DNA of 39,468 bases from Bacillota bacterium (GCA_021849745.1 JAJZSN010000020.1:1-39468); one strand, 5' to 3'. Counted from the stretch's first letter, positions 8,454 to 15,646 are shown. A program made the numbers and translations. The notes: generated by a model from the letters alone, not told the origin.

Positions 8454-8621
8454 ATGGCCGGTAATACTGGAAATAATCATCGCGATGGAGCTATAAAGGA
8501 TCGCTCGCAGTTTAAGGCTCCTAGTGGTAATTGGGCAAAAAGAGATTCTGATACTGGGAGAATTATGGATGTGAAGACTACCGATAAGAAACCTTTTAAA
8601 GGGGTCAGAAAAGAAAAGTAA
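8454..8621 (+). CDS. Small basic protein (55 aa)
   Basis: ATG is preceded at good spacing by AAGGAGG. The product is hydrophilic and basic; its core (GNWAKRDSDTGRIMDVKT followed by KPFKGVRKEK) resembles a small protein family seen scattered in bacteria, often near mobile or toxin-antitoxin genes (recollection, not a search). It contains an RDSDTGRI motif related to the RKDPNTGQI of the 41-residue protein upstream. The gene ends directly at a terminator. Function unknown. Confidence 0.65.
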   Translation: MAGNTGNNHRDGAIKDRSQFKAPSGNWAKRDSDTGRIMDVKTTDKKPFKGVRKEK

Positions 8622-8622
8622 C

Positions 8623-8647
8623 AAAGCGCCCTCTGGGCGCTTTTGTT
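8623..8647 (+). terminator. Rho-independent terminator after the small genes
   Basis: An AAAGCGCC/GGCGCTTT stem with a 4-nt loop is followed by a T-rich stretch, starting immediately after the 55-residue gene. Confidence 0.8.
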
Positions 8648-9020
8648 ACTTTAGCGAACCCATGTATCTCGAATATCCATCTTTTGTTGGGGAACAAAAA
8701 CTTACCTTAGTCAAGACATAGTAAGTTAATTTTATTTTGTGGGTGGTTAATATTCAACGAAACACCTATTGAGGATTTTAACTTGGAAAATATTCTTAAG
8801 GTTTGTAATCTACTCTAAAGCCGAGCTTAGTGAACTTAGGCGTACACGAGAACAGTTTAATAAAAGACAGTACTAAACTAGAGCCAACCAAGGCTCTTCT
8901 TTTTTGCATTATAAAAATATTTTTAATCTTTACCTGTCTTTTGTTTATGCCCTGGTGGATGTGGGCCATGATAGGGGCGGCCATAGATATTGCATTTTTG
9001 TTTAAAAGGAATTAAAAACA
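8648..9020 (+). other. Mostly non-coding stretch with an internal terminator and a doubtful membrane peptide
   Basis: A terminator-like hairpin AGAGCC-AACCAA-GGCTCT with TTCTTTTTTG lies at 8880-8908. A short frame ending at 9015 encodes a hydrophobic peptide (KIFLIFTCLLFMPWWMW then AMIGAAIDIAFLFKRN), but the only available GTG start (8830) places the hairpin inside the gene and lacks a ribosome binding site. It may be a small membrane peptide with a later start, or nothing. No other gene is seen. Confidence 0.3.
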
Positions 9021-9021
9021 G

Positions 9022-9040
9022 AGCCCTTCGGGCTTTTTTA
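9022..9040 (+). terminator. Short rho-independent terminator
   Basis: AGCCC-TTC-GGGCT followed by TTTTTT, located just after the possible small membrane peptide and just before the structured RNA candidate. Confidence 0.75.
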
Positions 9041-9079
9041 TTAGGAATTATCGTTTGCAGGATTGTGGATAATAACCCG

Positions 9080-9285
9080 CAAGCAACGAAGGGGGAGGTA
9101 GTAACCCGGAGAGCACATTACGGAACTTCCGGGAACCAATCACTTCGAAGGTCCCGTCGCGAAGGCCACTGTGACCTTAGGAAAAGCAGCATAAGAGGTT
9201 GGCCGCAGCAGGGACCTGAGAAGATGATTGGTCCGGAAGTGGAGTATAGTGCCGTAGGGTTACTGCCTCACCCGGAGTCGACCCA
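9080..9285 (+). ncRNA. Rod-like structured RNA candidate (6S-RNA-like outline)
   Basis: The two halves fold on each other over ~190 nt. A 17-bp closing stem pairs 9091-9107 (GGGGGAGGTAGTAACCC) with 9257-9273 (GGGTTACTGCCTCACCC). A large internal loop of about 17 and 16 nt follows. Then an interrupted apical arm pairs ACTTCCGG (9125-9132) with CCGGAAGT (9233-9240), CCAATCA with TGATTGG, GGTCCC with GGGACC, and GGCCA with TGGCC, ending in an ACCT/AGGT tip. A closing stem, central bubble and long apical stem match the general architecture of 6S RNA. GATAAT at 9068-9073 could be a -10 for plus-strand transcription. No T-run terminator is seen, so a DNA palindromic element remains possible. Confidence 0.45.
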
Positions 9286-9315
9286 GAGCCGACCCCAACC
9301 CGACCCAGACAACGA
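9281..9315. repeat. Short CGACCC-containing direct repeats
   Basis: CGACCCA, CGACCCC and CGACCCA recur at about 12-nt spacing just 3' of the rod-like RNA. This is a C-rich, unusually G-poor strand segment with no coding sense. It may be the single-stranded tail of the same transcript. Confidence 0.35.
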
Positions 9316-9427
9316 AAAAGGACACATACCCCTGACAGTCTAAGGACATTTAGGACTCTCGACACCTACATTATCCTTCCCCTTGGGATTATACTATTAA
9401 TAACCAAAAGGATAGGGGTGAATAGCG

Positions 9428-9913
9428 GTGCCCATAAGGGAAGATGAAAAGGTTTTTACCCAGCAAGCGGTTGTAAGGGTGGGATTAATCCTGGCTAGTG
9501 TACTGGTGGTCTTCTTCTTTGCCCGCTGGTTGGTGACCCCGGAATCCTTTGGTCAGTATGGACGCTACCGGGGGGATAGCATAGGAGAAGCGGCGGCCCG
9601 GGAAGTGAGTTTTGCAGGTGACAATACAGCCTGTAAGGCTTGTCACCAGGAGGTGTTTCTGGCTGTGTCCCGCAATGAGCATGGAAAGCTGAACTGCCAG
9701 TCCTGTCATGGCCCGGCGGCAAAACATGCTAACGATACGGCCCTGGAAATGCCCAAAGTTACAGGAAATGCAGAATTGTGTGGCCCTTGCCATATGGAAA
9801 CAGCGGGGAGAAATAAGAGGGTTGCCACCGTTAAGTTACAACTCCATAGCGGAGGGGTAGAGTGTACACGGTGCCATGACCCGCACCGGCCATACGGTAA
9901 GTTGAGGGGGTGA
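9428..9913 (+). CDS. Membrane-anchored tetraheme c-type cytochrome
   Basis: A 161-residue protein with one N-terminal membrane segment (about 14-37) and four CXXCH heme sites: CKACH, CQSCH, CGPCH and CTRCH. The His-rich spacers (HANDTAL, LHSG) suggest bis-His ligation. The start is GTG with AGGGGTG upstream. It is the first gene of a four-gene operon with a Tat-exported Fe-S protein and an NrfD-type membrane subunit, so it probably passes electrons between that quinone-reactive module and outer redox partners. It differs from NapC/NrfH in motif spacing. Its size resembles the heme subunits of Dsr, Nrf or Qrc-type complexes, but the exact family was not determined. Confidence 0.88.
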   Translation: MPIREDEKVFTQQAVVRVGLILASVLVVFFFARWLVTPESFGQYGRYRGDSIGEAAAREVSFAGDNTACKACHQEVFLAVSRNEHGKLNCQSCHGPAAKHANDTALEMPKVTGNAELCGPCHMETAGRNKRVATVKLQLHSGGVECTRCHDPHRPYGKLRG

Positions 9914-9918
9914 AGCCG

Positions 9919-10686
9919 ATGAAGAAAAAAATACCCCGCCGGGAATTTCTAATCGGTGCCTGTAAGGTGTTGGCCACCGGTTTTTTAGCAACTGGAGGTG
10001 GGGTAGGAATAGGGATGAAAACAGTTTTCGCTCGTGATGGAGTAATGGATTGGCGAAAGTTCTGGGCCGGAAAACAGTGGGTCTTTGTGGTGGATACTTA
10101 CCGTTGTATAGGCTGCGGCAGGTGTGTCATGGCCTGTAAAGAAGAAAACGCCGTCCCCCTGGATAAAGAGGTCTATCGTACCTGGGTAGAACGTTATGTG
10201 GAAAGGGAGGAGGGAGTAACCATTGAGTCACCTGGCGGCGGATTAGATTTTCCGCTTCAGGCACCGGAGGAAGGGAAGCAGTTTTTTGTCTCAAAATTAT
10301 GCAACCAATGTCAGGATCCTCCCTGTGTTCAGGTCTGTCCGGTGAGCGCCACCTACCGGACGGAGGATGGAGTGGTTTTGGTGGATAATCAACGGTGCGT
10401 GGGCTGTCGTTATTGCATCCAGGCCTGTCCTTACGGAACCCGGTTCCTCCATCCGGTAACCCATGTGGCGGATAAATGCACCTGGTGTTATCACCGGCTT
10501 GTGAAAGGGATGCGGCCCGCCTGTGTGACCATTTGCCCCGTTGGAGCCAGAAAATTCGGTAACCGGGAAGACTCCGACAGCGAGGTGACCAAAATCCTGG
10601 AAAAGGAACGGGTAAGGGGTCTTAAACCGGAAAAAGGTACCAAACCGCAGGTATTTTACCTGGGGCTGGACGAGGTGGTGATGTAG
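9919..10686 (+). CDS. Tat-exported four-cluster ferredoxin-like subunit (NrfC/DsrO type)
   Basis: A twin-arginine signal (PRREFLIG followed by a hydrophobic stretch) precedes a domain with four cysteine groups: CIGCGRCVMACK, CNQCQDPPCVQVCP, CVGCRYCIQACP and CTWCYHRLVKGMRPACVTICP. These would hold four [4Fe-4S] clusters as in NrfC/HybA/DsrO proteins. The ATG at 9919 has GAGGGGG at correct spacing; an upstream GTG at 9910 overlaps the cytochrome stop and is less likely. The protein should sit on the outer face of the membrane, relaying electrons between the NrfD-type subunit and the tetraheme cytochrome. Confidence 0.92.
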   Translation: MKKKIPRREFLIGACKVLATGFLATGGGVGIGMKTVFARDGVMDWRKFWAGKQWVFVVDTYRCIGCGRCVMACKEENAVPLDKEVYRTWVERYVEREEGVTIESPGGGLDFPLQAPEEGKQFFVSKLCNQCQDPPCVQVCPVSATYRTEDGVVLVDNQRCVGCRYCIQACPYGTRFLHPVTHVADKCTWCYHRLVKGMRPACVTICPVGARKFGNREDSDSEVTKILEKERVRGLKPEKGTKPQVFYLGLDEVVM

Positions 10687-11915
10687 TGACAGGATATATT
10701 TTTCCTAATGAACTGGAAGTTAACTGGGGTTTGTTTATCGTCTTGTATCCCTATCTCACCGGGCTGGTGGCCGGGGCTTTTATCGTTTCTTCACTGTACC
10801 ATGTTTTCGGGGTCGAGAAATTGAAACCTGTATCCAGGCTGGCTTTGCTGGCGGCCCTGGCTGTATTGCTGGTGGCGCCCATGGCCCTAACCTCCCACCT
10901 GGGGCAGCCTTTACGGGCCCTGAATATGCTGTGGACCCCCAATCCAACCTCAGCTATGGCGGGTTTTGGCTATATTTATAGTTTCTATTTGATTATCGTA
11001 CTGCTGGAGATCTGGTTCATGTATCGCAAAGACTTGGTCCAATGGGCGGCCGAAAAGCCGGGTTGGGTCGGGAAAATGTATAACCTTCTGACATTGGGGG
11101 CCAAGGATATTTCTCCATCGGCTTTACAGACAGATCATAAGGTGGTTGGCATCCTGGCCATTGTGGGAATTCCGTCGGCAGCTTTTCTCCATGGTTATGT
11201 AGGGTTCATTTTCGGGGCGATTAAAGCTAACCCCTGGTGGTCTACCCCCTTGATGCCCGTTATCTTTCTGCTTTCGGCAATAGTTTCCGGAATTGCCCTT
11301 TTAATAATTGTTTATGCCGCCTCATGCCTTTTGCGGCGACGGGAGATGGATTTCCACTGCTTAATGACCATGAATAAGTATCTCTGGGTTTTCCTAATCT
11401 TTGCTTTTGTCTTGGAGGTTTTGGAAGTTATCCATATGGCCTATGAAGCAGAAAAAAAATGGTCGGCTGTGAAGGGATTGATTACCCAAGTGCTTCCTTT
11501 TAGTTATTTTGGTATTCAGTTGGGAGGTATGCTGGCGGCTTTTTTCCTGTTGCTGGCGGGGCGGTGGAAAAAAATTTCCCAGAGTATCGCCCGGAATCTT
11601 ACCTTAGCTGCAGGGGGATTGGTACTGGCCAGTGTTCTGGCCATGAGGTTTAACGTGGTTATCGGTGGTCAACTTATTTCCAAAAGTTTAAAAGGTTACG
11701 CTGTTTTTCATGTACCCCTGTGGGAGGAAGGTATCATTCCGGCTGCCGGGTTCCTGATTCTTCCCTTCGTGTTGTTGGTGGGCCTGGTTTATCTCCTGCC
11801 TCCGTGGCTGGATAGCCAACCGGAGAAAAAAAGGCGGCGAGGCTTTGAACGTAACCCTCACCGCCAGGAACATGGTTCAATCTTCAAGCGACTGTTTCCC
11901 TTTGGTGAACATTGA
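10686..11915 (+). CDS. NrfD/PsrC-type polytopic quinone-interacting subunit
   Basis: A 409-residue integral membrane protein with about ten hydrophobic segments and the NrfD family feel (LYPYLTGLVAGAFIVSSLYH, then LTSHLGQPLRALNML near residue 70). The family exchanges electrons with menaquinone, usually through a Fe-S partner, which is encoded just upstream with a one-base overlap (stop TAG/start GTG). A charged C-terminal tail ends the protein. No molybdopterin catalytic subunit is encoded nearby, so the module is probably a quinone-cytochrome electron conduit rather than a complete PsrABC-type reductase. Confidence 0.9.
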   Translation: MTGYIFPNELEVNWGLFIVLYPYLTGLVAGAFIVSSLYHVFGVEKLKPVSRLALLAALAVLLVAPMALTSHLGQPLRALNMLWTPNPTSAMAGFGYIYSFYLIIVLLEIWFMYRKDLVQWAAEKPGWVGKMYNLLTLGAKDISPSALQTDHKVVGILAIVGIPSAAFLHGYVGFIFGAIKANPWWSTPLMPVIFLLSAIVSGIALLIIVYAASCLLRRREMDFHCLMTMNKYLWVFLIFAFVLEVLEVIHMAYEAEKKWSAVKGLITQVLPFSYFGIQLGGMLAAFFLLLAGRWKKISQSIARNLTLAAGGLVLASVLAMRFNVVIGGQLISKSLKGYAVFHVPLWEEGIIPAAGFLILPFVLLVGLVYLLPPWLDSQPEKKRRRGFERNPHRQEHGSIFKRLFPFGEH

Positions 11916-11930
11916 AGGAGGTTGTTTCAA

Positions 11931-12290
11931 ATGACCGGTATCTTGTTAACCACTATGGGTCTTGCTGCTCTCTTCGGGTTTTTTCTGGCTTACCACTTTT
12001 TCTTTTACCGTGTTAAGCTGGCTAAACCGTGGCGCTGGTTAGGGGCCATTGTTGGTGGAACGGTGGCAGGAGGCTTCCTGGCTGCGGGAACCTTGGTTCT
12101 TCTTTGGCCGCCCCTGAATATCATGATGGTAATTGGAGCTCAGGTGATGGTTGTCATTGTTACTGCCTTATTGTTGCTGGATAAGGGTGGCAATGATCAA
12201 AAACCCTCGACTAAGAAGGGTTTAACCGGTTCTAAAGGCCTTGGTAAAGACGAGAACAGAGGCGCTGAACAAGAGAGTTTGGTTGCTTAA
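11931..12290 (+). CDS. Small membrane protein of the NrfD operon
   Basis: A 119-residue protein starting at ATG nine bases after GAAGGAGG. Three hydrophobic segments (about 2-25, 34-56 and 60-80) are followed by a ~40-residue Lys/Gly-rich hydrophilic tail. No family was recognised. Its position as last gene of the electron-transfer operon, 15 bp after the NrfD gene and before a terminator, suggests a structural or assembly subunit. Confidence 0.75.
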   Translation: MTGILLTTMGLAALFGFFLAYHFFFYRVKLAKPWRWLGAIVGGTVAGGFLAAGTLVLLWPPLNIMMVIGAQVMVVIVTALLLLDKGGNDQKPSTKKGLTGSKGLGKDENRGAEQESLVA

Positions 12291-12308
12291 TTCTCGGTGG
12301 AGAAAAAG

Positions 12309-12350
12309 AGTGCCCCAGAGTTCAAAGGAACTTTGGGGCACTTCTTTTTG
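12309..12350. terminator. Bidirectional terminator between convergent redox genes
   Basis: A 15-bp stem AGTGCCCCAGAGTTC/GAACTTTGGGGCACT with a 4-nt loop (one mismatch) has CTTCTTTTTG on the plus side and CTCTTTTTCTCC on the minus side. It ends both the NrfD operon and the decaheme cytochrome gene. Confidence 0.88.
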
Positions 12351-12355
12351 AATTT

Positions 12356-13306
12356 TCAAAACCAATGACACTGGTTGCAATAGGTTCCCGCTACGTTGCT
12401 ACCGGTTCCGGGTTGTTGGCGGTTATGGCAGGTGAGGCAATTCTGAATACCCTTATCCTTTGTTTTTCCGGGGTGCAGGGGAACCATTGAACTGCCGTGG
12501 GTCTGGGGCCGCTTCAGGTGGCAGTTGTAACAAAAGGCCTGGGCCCTGGCAAAATCGGCGGCTTGATCTCCGGTGGAAGGGGTTACAAACTTGGGAGCCC
12601 CTGGGGTCACGTGGCATTTGGTACATTCTCCGATGGCGGCCCGGGCGGTTTTGCCATGGTTTTCCTGCCAGCTCGGCTGTTCATGGGAGGGCAGGTCGGG
12701 TATGGCGGTGTGACATGCACTGCACTTGCGGGTAATTCGCAGTTGTTTGTGGCAATCGATACAGGTCCACATACTAGGCTGCAAATAGAACTTGGTAGCT
12801 GCTTTTCTTGCTTTTTCCAGATTCCAGGTCTCATAATCGGTTGTTAAGCCCCGTTCTGCTATGTTGGCGTGAACTACGCCGCTGTGACATTTAACACAGG
12901 TTAAACCTGCTTTGGTATGCTTTTCGTGGGGGATGATCAGGTCTCCGGAGACGGTCATGACCCGATTTGGGGAATGACAACCTTCACAAACGGAATTGGG
13001 AATGGCTTCGAAAATCTTGATGGGCCTGGTGAAGTTCTTAGCATCATGCTTTGTCTGAAAATACGCAGGTTTGATGTTATGACAAGCTGTACAGGGTACG
13101 TTGCTATGGGAGGAAAGCTGCCAGGTCAATATTTCCGGGTTCATTTCATGACAGCCGGTACATTGATTTTGCTCCGGTTGGCTTCGGGCTTTTGATCCCG
13201 GTGGCCGGGTTTCTGTGGCTGCAACACGGGAAAAAGCCAGGGCAAAGAAGGCGATAAATAACAAGATAACACAGACAACAAGCAATGTTTCCCGTTGTTC
13301 CCGCAT
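12356..13306 (-). CDS. Membrane-anchored decaheme c-type cytochrome
   Basis: A 316-residue protein with one N-terminal membrane segment (about 8-27) and ten CXXCH sites, at C49, C72, C107, C137, C182, C195, C228, C259, C290 and C310. The last one ends the protein (CNQCHWF). The signal segment stays as an anchor, so the hemes face outward. The start is ATG after AAAAGGAGG. Ten-heme single-anchor cytochromes in Gram-positive anaerobes are linked to passing electrons across the wall or to periplasmic reductases; no reductase active-site residues could be identified. It is convergent with the NrfD operon and shares a promoter element with the slipin gene. Confidence 0.92.
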   Translation of the reverse strand: MREQRETLLVVCVILLFIAFFALAFSRVAATETRPPGSKARSQPEQNQCTGCHEMNPEILTWQLSSHSNVPCTACHNIKPAYFQTKHDAKNFTRPIKIFEAIPNSVCEGCHSPNRVMTVSGDLIIPHEKHTKAGLTCVKCHSGVVHANIAERGLTTDYETWNLEKARKAATKFYLQPSMWTCIDCHKQLRITRKCSACHTAIPDLPSHEQPSWQENHGKTARAAIGECTKCHVTPGAPKFVTPSTGDQAADFARAQAFCYNCHLKRPQTHGSSMVPLHPGKTKDKGIQNCLTCHNRQQPGTGSNVAGTYCNQCHWF

Positions 13307-13397
13307 GTTTTCAACCTCCTTTTAATATTATTTAACGGTCGCCCTGTTAGATAGGTTGTTCGGGCCATTTGGAATATGGTTACATATAGCTATTCTT

Positions 13398-13462
13398 ATT
13401 ATAGACTGACGGCCCTGTCATATCTTCCTGTCACTTGCCATAAATCTCAAGGTCATTTGACA
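13398..13462 (-). promoter_or_regulatory. Decaheme cytochrome promoter with upstream element shared with the slipin gene
   Basis: On the minus strand the -10 is TATAAT (13398-13403). Upstream are TGACA (13429-13433), TGGCA (13436-13440) and the near-palindrome TGTCAAATGACC (13451-13462), at offsets identical to those of the slipin promoter (3982-4046). By eye about three quarters of the positions over the ~55 bp upstream part agree. A good -35 is lacking, as expected for an activated promoter. Confidence 0.7.
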
Positions 13463-13726
13463 TGGAGCAATTGACACCCGGGGTTGGATTATTTTGCTAT
13501 ACTAGAAATAAAATGTCGAATTTTGATTGAAGTTATTTGCTTTTGCAGATATAATAATATTTGAGTATTTGCACACAATTTGGGTGTAAAATAATGGAGT
13601 ATGTGAGCAAAAGATGTTGCCAACAATGGAATTTCACCGTCTGCCAATGTGCAGGTACTCTGCGTCCAGGGGAGGGATTGAAAGGGTAGCGAGAATTGAC
13701 AAAATAATGAGCATGGAGGTATTGAA
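13463..13726 (+). other. AT-rich leader region without a gene
   Basis: No gene is seen. TTGACA at ~13470 and TATACT at ~13498 occur on the plus strand but at 21-bp spacing. The stretch turns markedly AT-rich, like the gene that follows, which hints that the left boundary of acquired DNA lies here. Confidence 0.3.
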
Positions 13727-15646
13727 ATGAAAAGTTATAGAAGACCTATTATCCAACTTATTTGTTTTATTTTTCTGTTCATGTTTGGTTTTTTACAAAC
13801 GGTGTATGCTCAAGACATAGATATCTATACAAGCGGTGATGTTAAAAAGCATACAGCGACAAGCTTGCAGGGTACAAAACCCGATCCCAACAATCCTAAT
13901 ATTGAAGCTGCTAATGTAATCAATGGAACAGTTAAATTTTCATTTAATGTGCCATCTGGACTGAGTTACGATATATTGCGTTCGGACAATGGCGGTGAAT
14001 ACAATAAGCTAACCGATTTTCCGCTCAATAAGGCAGAATTTACAGATAAATACGTATTTAGTGGGCATACATATTATTATATATTGGTAGTTTATGACGC
14101 AAATGGTGCCGTAATAAGCAATAAAGGCCCATTTAAAGCAGTAATTAAAGAAGGTGCGTCCGTTTCTTCAAAAATCATAATATTAGGGCTCGATAGCCCA
14201 TACGCATTAGTTAACAATGTTAAATATAAGCTGGATGTTAGTCCCTTTCTCAAAGATGGCAGAACAATGGTGCCGCTTAGATTTATTAGTGAACAGATTG
14301 GCGCACAAGTAGAATGGTTGCAAAGTGAGGAGAAGATCACCATTTCCTTAAATGGAAACAGAATAATTCTTAGAATTGGAAAATCTGAGGCAATAATAAA
14401 TGGTAAAAGTGTTTTCATGGATGTTCCGGCTATGACAAGTAATGGTAGAACATTGATACCTATACGGTTCGTGAGCGAAAATCTAAAGCTTAAAGTAGCT
14501 TTTAATAATAAAACTAAGCAAATTACATTAACTTCCGGCGACCCTAACGGACAGCAGATAGCTCCTCCGACAACGCAGCCGTTAAATGACAATGAGCGTA
14601 TGGTCAGAGATATTGTCAGCAGTAATAAGAAGTATACCGGTGTTTCTACCCAAGGATCCATATCATCAAAATATAATATTACATTTACTGATTTTACGCA
14701 AACCGGTCAATTCAAGGGGGAAATTGAGTGGATTGGATATAATGTCACAGATGATATTGCTGGCTATATTCTCCGTGATGAAATTTTATTCAAACAAACT
14801 GCTCGTCACCAGAATAATAAAACCACGCCGTTAGATGTCAATATTACTATGAAAATAGGAAGCAATAACCGGGTAAGTGGAACATGGGTTGATGTGCTTA
14901 ACGGAACCAAAGGAACGACTTGGTTTGAATATACAACGTCAGAGGCAAAACAGGCTAAATATAGCGGAAATTTTGATGCAAAGGGTTTTCCTACCGGTAA
15001 AGCAACGGTTAATTTTGGTGATAATATTACTTTTACCGGTGAAGTGAAAGTAGAGGCAAATAATTTTATCGCAATTGGAGTTGTTACCTACCCCGATGGC
15101 ACAAAGGTCATTGGGAGATTTGTTAACGGAAAGCCGGATGGATTAAACTCAATTATCTATTCAAACCGTACGGCTTATTTGATAGACTTTAAATATGGAA
15201 AACCAATTGATGCCTATGTTGCCAATACAATACCTACTTATAAAGCGGATGAATTAGCAGTATATAAAGCTCATGAAATAGAAATTTTTAAAGCTGATAA
15301 TATTGAGCAATTTAAAGCTGATGATATTGAACAATTCCAAGCCGATAATATTGAGCAATTTAAAGCTGATGATATTAAACAATTTAAAGCCGATGATATA
15401 CAGCCATACAAAGCTGAAATGATTAAACTGTATCAGGCACAGCCGGTGGAGAAATTTAAGTCAACCGTTAACATTCAAAGATTTGAGGCGGAAGTGGCGA
15501 AATTAAATCCTCCAGGAGCATACCCCAGTATACCGATTGGGGGCTTTAAATCGCCAAACTATATGAATCCTATGGTACAGGCATGGACATCGCATATGAT
15601 GAAGCTACCCTACTTGATTAATAATGGTATGACATATTCTTATTAA
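13727..15646 (+). CDS. Secreted stalk-domain/MORN-like protein with C-terminal octapeptide repeats
   Basis: A 639-residue exported protein. Signal peptide 1-28 (cleavage after VYA). Residues ~62-140 look like a fibronectin type III fold. Residues ~152-270 are a copper amine oxidase N-terminal-like stalk domain, with the twin signatures DGRTMVPLRFISEQIGAQVEW and NGRTLIPIRFVSENL. Residues ~390-475 resemble MORN-type glycine/aromatic repeats (YSGNFDAKGFPTGKATVNFG). Residues 505-576 are nine copies of an eight-residue unit FKADDIEQ. It is far more AT-rich than its neighbours and probably transferred. The start is ATG after ATGGAGG. No enzyme motif is seen; a wall or surface role is inferred. Confidence 0.85.
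   Translation: MKSYRRPIIQLICFIFLFMFGFLQTVYAQDIDIYTSGDVKKHTATSLQGTKPDPNNPNIEAANVINGTVKFSFNVPSGLSYDILRSDNGGEYNKLTDFPLNKAEFTDKYVFSGHTYYYILVVYDANGAVISNKGPFKAVIKEGASVSSKIIILGLDSPYALVNNVKYKLDVSPFLKDGRTMVPLRFISEQIGAQVEWLQSEEKITISLNGNRIILRIGKSEAIINGKSVFMDVPAMTSNGRTLIPIRFVSENLKLKVAFNNKTKQITLTSGDPNGQQIAPPTTQPLNDNERMVRDIVSSNKKYTGVSTQGSISSKYNITFTDFTQTGQFKGEIEWIGYNVTDDIAGYILRDEILFKQTARHQNNKTTPLDVNITMKIGSNNRVSGTWVDVLNGTKGTTWFEYTTSEAKQAKYSGNFDAKGFPTGKATVNFGDNITFTGEVKVEANNFIAIGVVTYPDGTKVIGRFVNGKPDGLNSIIYSNRTAYLIDFKYGKPIDAYVANTIPTYKADELAVYKAHEIEIFKADNIEQFKADDIEQFQADNIEQFKADDIKQFKADDIQPYKAEMIKLYQAQPVEKFKSTVNIQRFEAEVAKLNPPGAYPSIPIGGFKSPNYMNPMVQAWTSHMMKLPYLINNGMTYSY
15239..15454 (+). repeat. Nine tandem 24-bp in-frame repeats
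   Basis: Units begin at 15239, 15263, 15287, 15311, 15335, 15359, 15383, 15407 and 15431. The central units are nearly identical (TTTAAAGCTGATGATATT); the outer ones are diverged. Each encodes [FY]-[KQ]-A-[DHEQ]-x-[ILV]-x-x. No spacers and an intact reading frame show a protein repeat that expands or contracts by whole codons, not a CRISPR array. Confidence 0.92.

Noticed and set aside
9150..9210. SRP RNA tip or cobalamin riboswitch within the rod
   Set aside because: AGGAAAAGCAGC resembles the SRP helix 8 motif but lacks the proper GNRA tetraloop and flanking loop. GCCACTGTGA resembles a cobalamin box but the rest of the B12 fold is absent.
8990..9343. 117-codon plus-strand frame over the structured region
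   Set aside because: It runs through a terminator and the long self-complementary rod, has no ribosome binding site and has an unstructured Arg/Pro/Ser composition; the RNA fold explains the region better.
9428..9913. NrfH/NapC-type cytochrome
   Set aside because: It has four hemes and one anchor, but the spacing and sequence around the CXXCH motifs do not match the NapC/NrfH core, so only a generic tetraheme call is made.
14092..14661. 189-codon minus-strand frame opposite the AT-rich secreted protein
   Set aside because: Antisense to the stalk-domain signatures; hydrophobic shadow sequence without a start signal.
15239..15454. CRISPR array
   Set aside because: The 24-bp units are directly tandem with no spacers, stay in frame and encode a regular peptide repeat.
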